8,364 nt of DNA from an uncultured Dyadobacter sp. (GTDB lineage: Bacteria; Bacteroidota; Bacteroidia; Cytophagales; Spirosomataceae). Location: assembly GCA_937880795.1 (NCBI GenBank), contig CALGRQ010000109.1, forward strand, positions 1 through 8,364. Direction: 5' to 3'. A program made the translations under genes and the position numbers. The notes beneath the pieces are model-generated. The model was not told the origin of the DNA, searched no databases, and was given only the letters and a program-made list of their open reading frames with translations. This document shows, piece by piece, positions 7,395-8,364 of the stretch (its first letter is position 1; each line of letters starts with the position of its first letter).

Positions 7395-7426
7395 TTTGGT
7401 TGTTAAAACAATAGTTTCTATTTTTG
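7395..7426 (+). promoter_or_regulatory. Bacteroidota-type promoter for the sensor gene
   Basis: TTTG (7395-7398) and TATTTTTG (7419-7426) are separated by exactly 20 bp, an exact match to the primary sigma consensus of Bacteroidota, TTTG-N19-21-TAnnTTTG. Transcription would begin near 7432-7435, giving a leader of about 70 nt before the ATG at 7505. An exact match fits steady, low-level expression expected for a sensor. Confidence 0.65.
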
Positions 7427-7441
7427 TGGTATTATTCCAAG

Positions 7442-7475
7442 TTGGTAAATGGCATAATTTGGTTTGGAAATGGCA
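7442..7475 (+). repeat. Tandem direct repeat TTGG(T)AAATGGCA in the sensor leader
   Basis: TTGGTAAATGGCA (7442-7454) is repeated as TTGGAAATGGCA (7464-7475), differing only by one inserted T. The AAATGGCA cores are 21 bp apart, two helical turns. It lies just downstream of the predicted start site of the sensor transcript. AraC-family proteins bind direct repeats at such spacing, and HTCS regulators usually end in an AraC-type DNA-binding domain, so autoregulation is conceivable. No second copy was noticed near susC. Confidence 0.4.
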
Positions 7476-7504
7476 GGTTGGTGTGATTAAATATTCAGTG
7501 GATT

Positions 7505-8364
7505 ATGAGTCGAGTGCAGTTTTGGGTGACGTTATTTAGTCTACTGGCATATATAAATTTGAGTTGGGCGCAAACTGAGGAGCGTTTCAGGTTTGAGCAT
7601 ATTACAGTGGATGAAGGGTTGGCACATAGTGATGCCATGGCGGTTATTCAGGATAAGAACAGTTTTGTTTGGGTAGGAACAAACAACGGTATTAACCGCT
7701 ATGATGGCTATGAGTTAAAAGAATATTTTCTGGAAGATCTGGATGGATTACCAAGTAACCGGATTCGTGCCATGCATGCCGGGCCTACGGGTATGGTGTG
7801 GGCAGGTACGGAGCGAGCGGGCTTGTATTTTTATGATGCTTATGCCGATGCGTTTAAAAACATTGAAGCACTTTCTTCGGATCATGTTTTTAAAGAAGAT
7901 CTCAAACTGATCAACAAAAGCTCGGTAAGCACCATTGTATCTGATCCGTGGGGAAGGTTGTGGATTGGTACGAGGTCAAACGGGGTTTTTGCGCTCTCTT
8001 GGAGTGAAAATAATAAACTGACCCGTATAGATCGTATTCGTTTGTCGGGGCGTGCAGAGATCATGAGTTTGGCTGTGGACGCCAATGGAAAGGTTTGGAT
8101 CGGAACCTTAGACCAGGGTTTATGGCACTTTTCTATAAAAAAAATAGCCGGAAAGAGCAGAGGGCACCAGGCTGTGCACTTTAATGCCATTGAAGAATCC
8201 GATGTAAGGGCCTTGTATCGTGACCGAAACGAAGGTTTATGGATTGGGACGGGATCCAGGGTGTATTATATCTCAAAAAACGGTCTCCGTGAGGAAAACC
8301 CTGTACCACTTCCCTTGGATAACCCCGTGCAAGGATTGCAGTGTTTTTATATGGATACGTTGGG
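7505..8364 (+). CDS. Periplasmic propeller sensor, probable hybrid two-component regulator (5' part)
   Basis: The frame is open from the ATG at 7505 to the window edge, 286 full codons. An in-frame TGA at 7484-7486 leaves this as the first possible ATG. Residues 1-22 are a signal peptide ending SWA before Gln23. The family opening FEHITVDEGLAHSDAMAVIQ is at about 30-49. Five propeller-blade motifs of the regulator type follow: VWVGTNNGINRYDG (55-68), VWAGTERAGLYFYD (98-111), LWIGTRSNGVFAL (152-164), VWIGTLDQGLWHF (198-210) and LWIGTGSRVYYI (245-256). In full-length relatives two seven-bladed propellers are followed by a Y_Y_Y domain, a membrane helix, a histidine kinase, a receiver and an AraC-type DNA-binding domain. 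None of that is in the window, so a shorter propeller kinase is not excluded. Divergence from susCD suggests it senses a glycan fragment and activates that operon. Confidence 0.9.
   Translation, partial: MSRVQFWVTLFSLLAYINLSWAQTEERFRFEHITVDEGLAHSDAMAVIQDKNSFVWVGTNNGINRYDGYELKEYFLEDLDGLPSNRIRAMHAGPTGMVWAGTERAGLYFYDAYADAFKNIEALSSDHVFKEDLKLINKSSVSTIVSDPWGRLWIGTRSNGVFALSWSENNKLTRIDRIRLSGRAEIMSLAVDANGKVWIGTLDQGLWHFSIKKIAGKSRGHQAVHFNAIEESDVRALYRDRNEGLWIGTGSRVYYISKNGLREENPVPLPLDNPVQGLQCFYMDTL

Larger units (their letters stand above)
7141..7504. promoter_or_regulatory. Divergent intergenic regulatory region (susC leftward, sensor rightward)
   Basis: This AT-rich region between the putative susC leader and the sensor ATG at 7505 contains no convincing gene. 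An ATG-initiated frame from 7267 to 7539 overlaps the sensor start, has an AT-driven hydrophobic composition and no recognisable domain, and is probably not coding. The region holds a nested inverted-repeat element (7152-7258), a 10-bp palindrome (7299-7308), a possible minus-strand -7 element (7331-7338), a consensus-quality plus-strand promoter (7395-7426) and a direct repeat (7442-7475). TGTAC recurs at 7160, 7244 and 7345 (as TGTACA at the last two). Confidence 0.7.

Noticed and set aside
7267..7539. A 90-residue plus-strand reading frame upstream of the sensor
   Set aside because: It overlaps the sensor's signal peptide in another frame, crosses the best promoter of the region, and has no recognisable domain or start context.
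7882..8190. Minus-strand frame of 102 residues inside the sensor gene
   Set aside because: The plus strand here encodes clear propeller repeats; the antisense frame has no recognisable content.

Overview
The window looks like part of the chromosome of a Bacteroidota species. The evidence is an adjacent SusC/SusD outer-membrane pair, a divergent sensor gene of the hybrid two-component type with 'VW[VI]GT' propeller repeats, lipoproteins with acidic/lysine residues after the lipidated cysteine, no Shine-Dalgarno sequences, and a match to the Bacteroidota promoter consensus TTTG / TAnnTTTG. I cannot name the genus; free-living Sphingobacteriia or Cytophagia fit the gene content at least as well as gut Bacteroides.

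Layout, left to right. (1) 27-1592, + strand: a lipoprotein joining an Fn3-like module to a beta-lactamase/DD-peptidase-like serine hydrolase domain. (2) 1609-1647: a hairpin with A and T tracts on both sides that can serve as a shared terminator for the two convergent genes. (3) 1666-3660, - strand: a SusD/RagB-family glycan-binding lipoprotein. (4) 3670-6906, - strand: a SusC/RagA-family TonB-dependent transporter, upstream of susD with a 9-bp gap, so the two form an operon transcribed right to left. (5) 6907-7504: a 598-bp divergent regulatory region with several inverted and direct repeats, a terminator-like hairpin in the susC leader, a 107-bp nested-stem element and a strong promoter for the rightward gene. 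(6) 7505-8364, + strand: the 5' part of a periplasmic propeller sensor gene, probably a hybrid two-component system (HTCS) regulator, cut by the window end.

Together these look like the uptake and sensing half of a polysaccharide utilisation locus (PUL). The SusD lipoprotein would capture an oligosaccharide at the surface and pass it to the SusC channel. The HTCS-like propeller would sense a breakdown product in the periplasm and switch on the susCD promoter. No glycoside hydrolase or polysaccharide lyase lies in the window, so the substrate cannot be predicted. The serine hydrolase is convergent and separated by a terminator, so a role in the same pathway is only a guess.

The three complete genes and the partial sensor are ordinary members of known families. 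The least explained sequence is the 598-bp divergent region, above all the nested inverted repeats at 7152-7258 and the hairpin plus T-tract in the susC leader.
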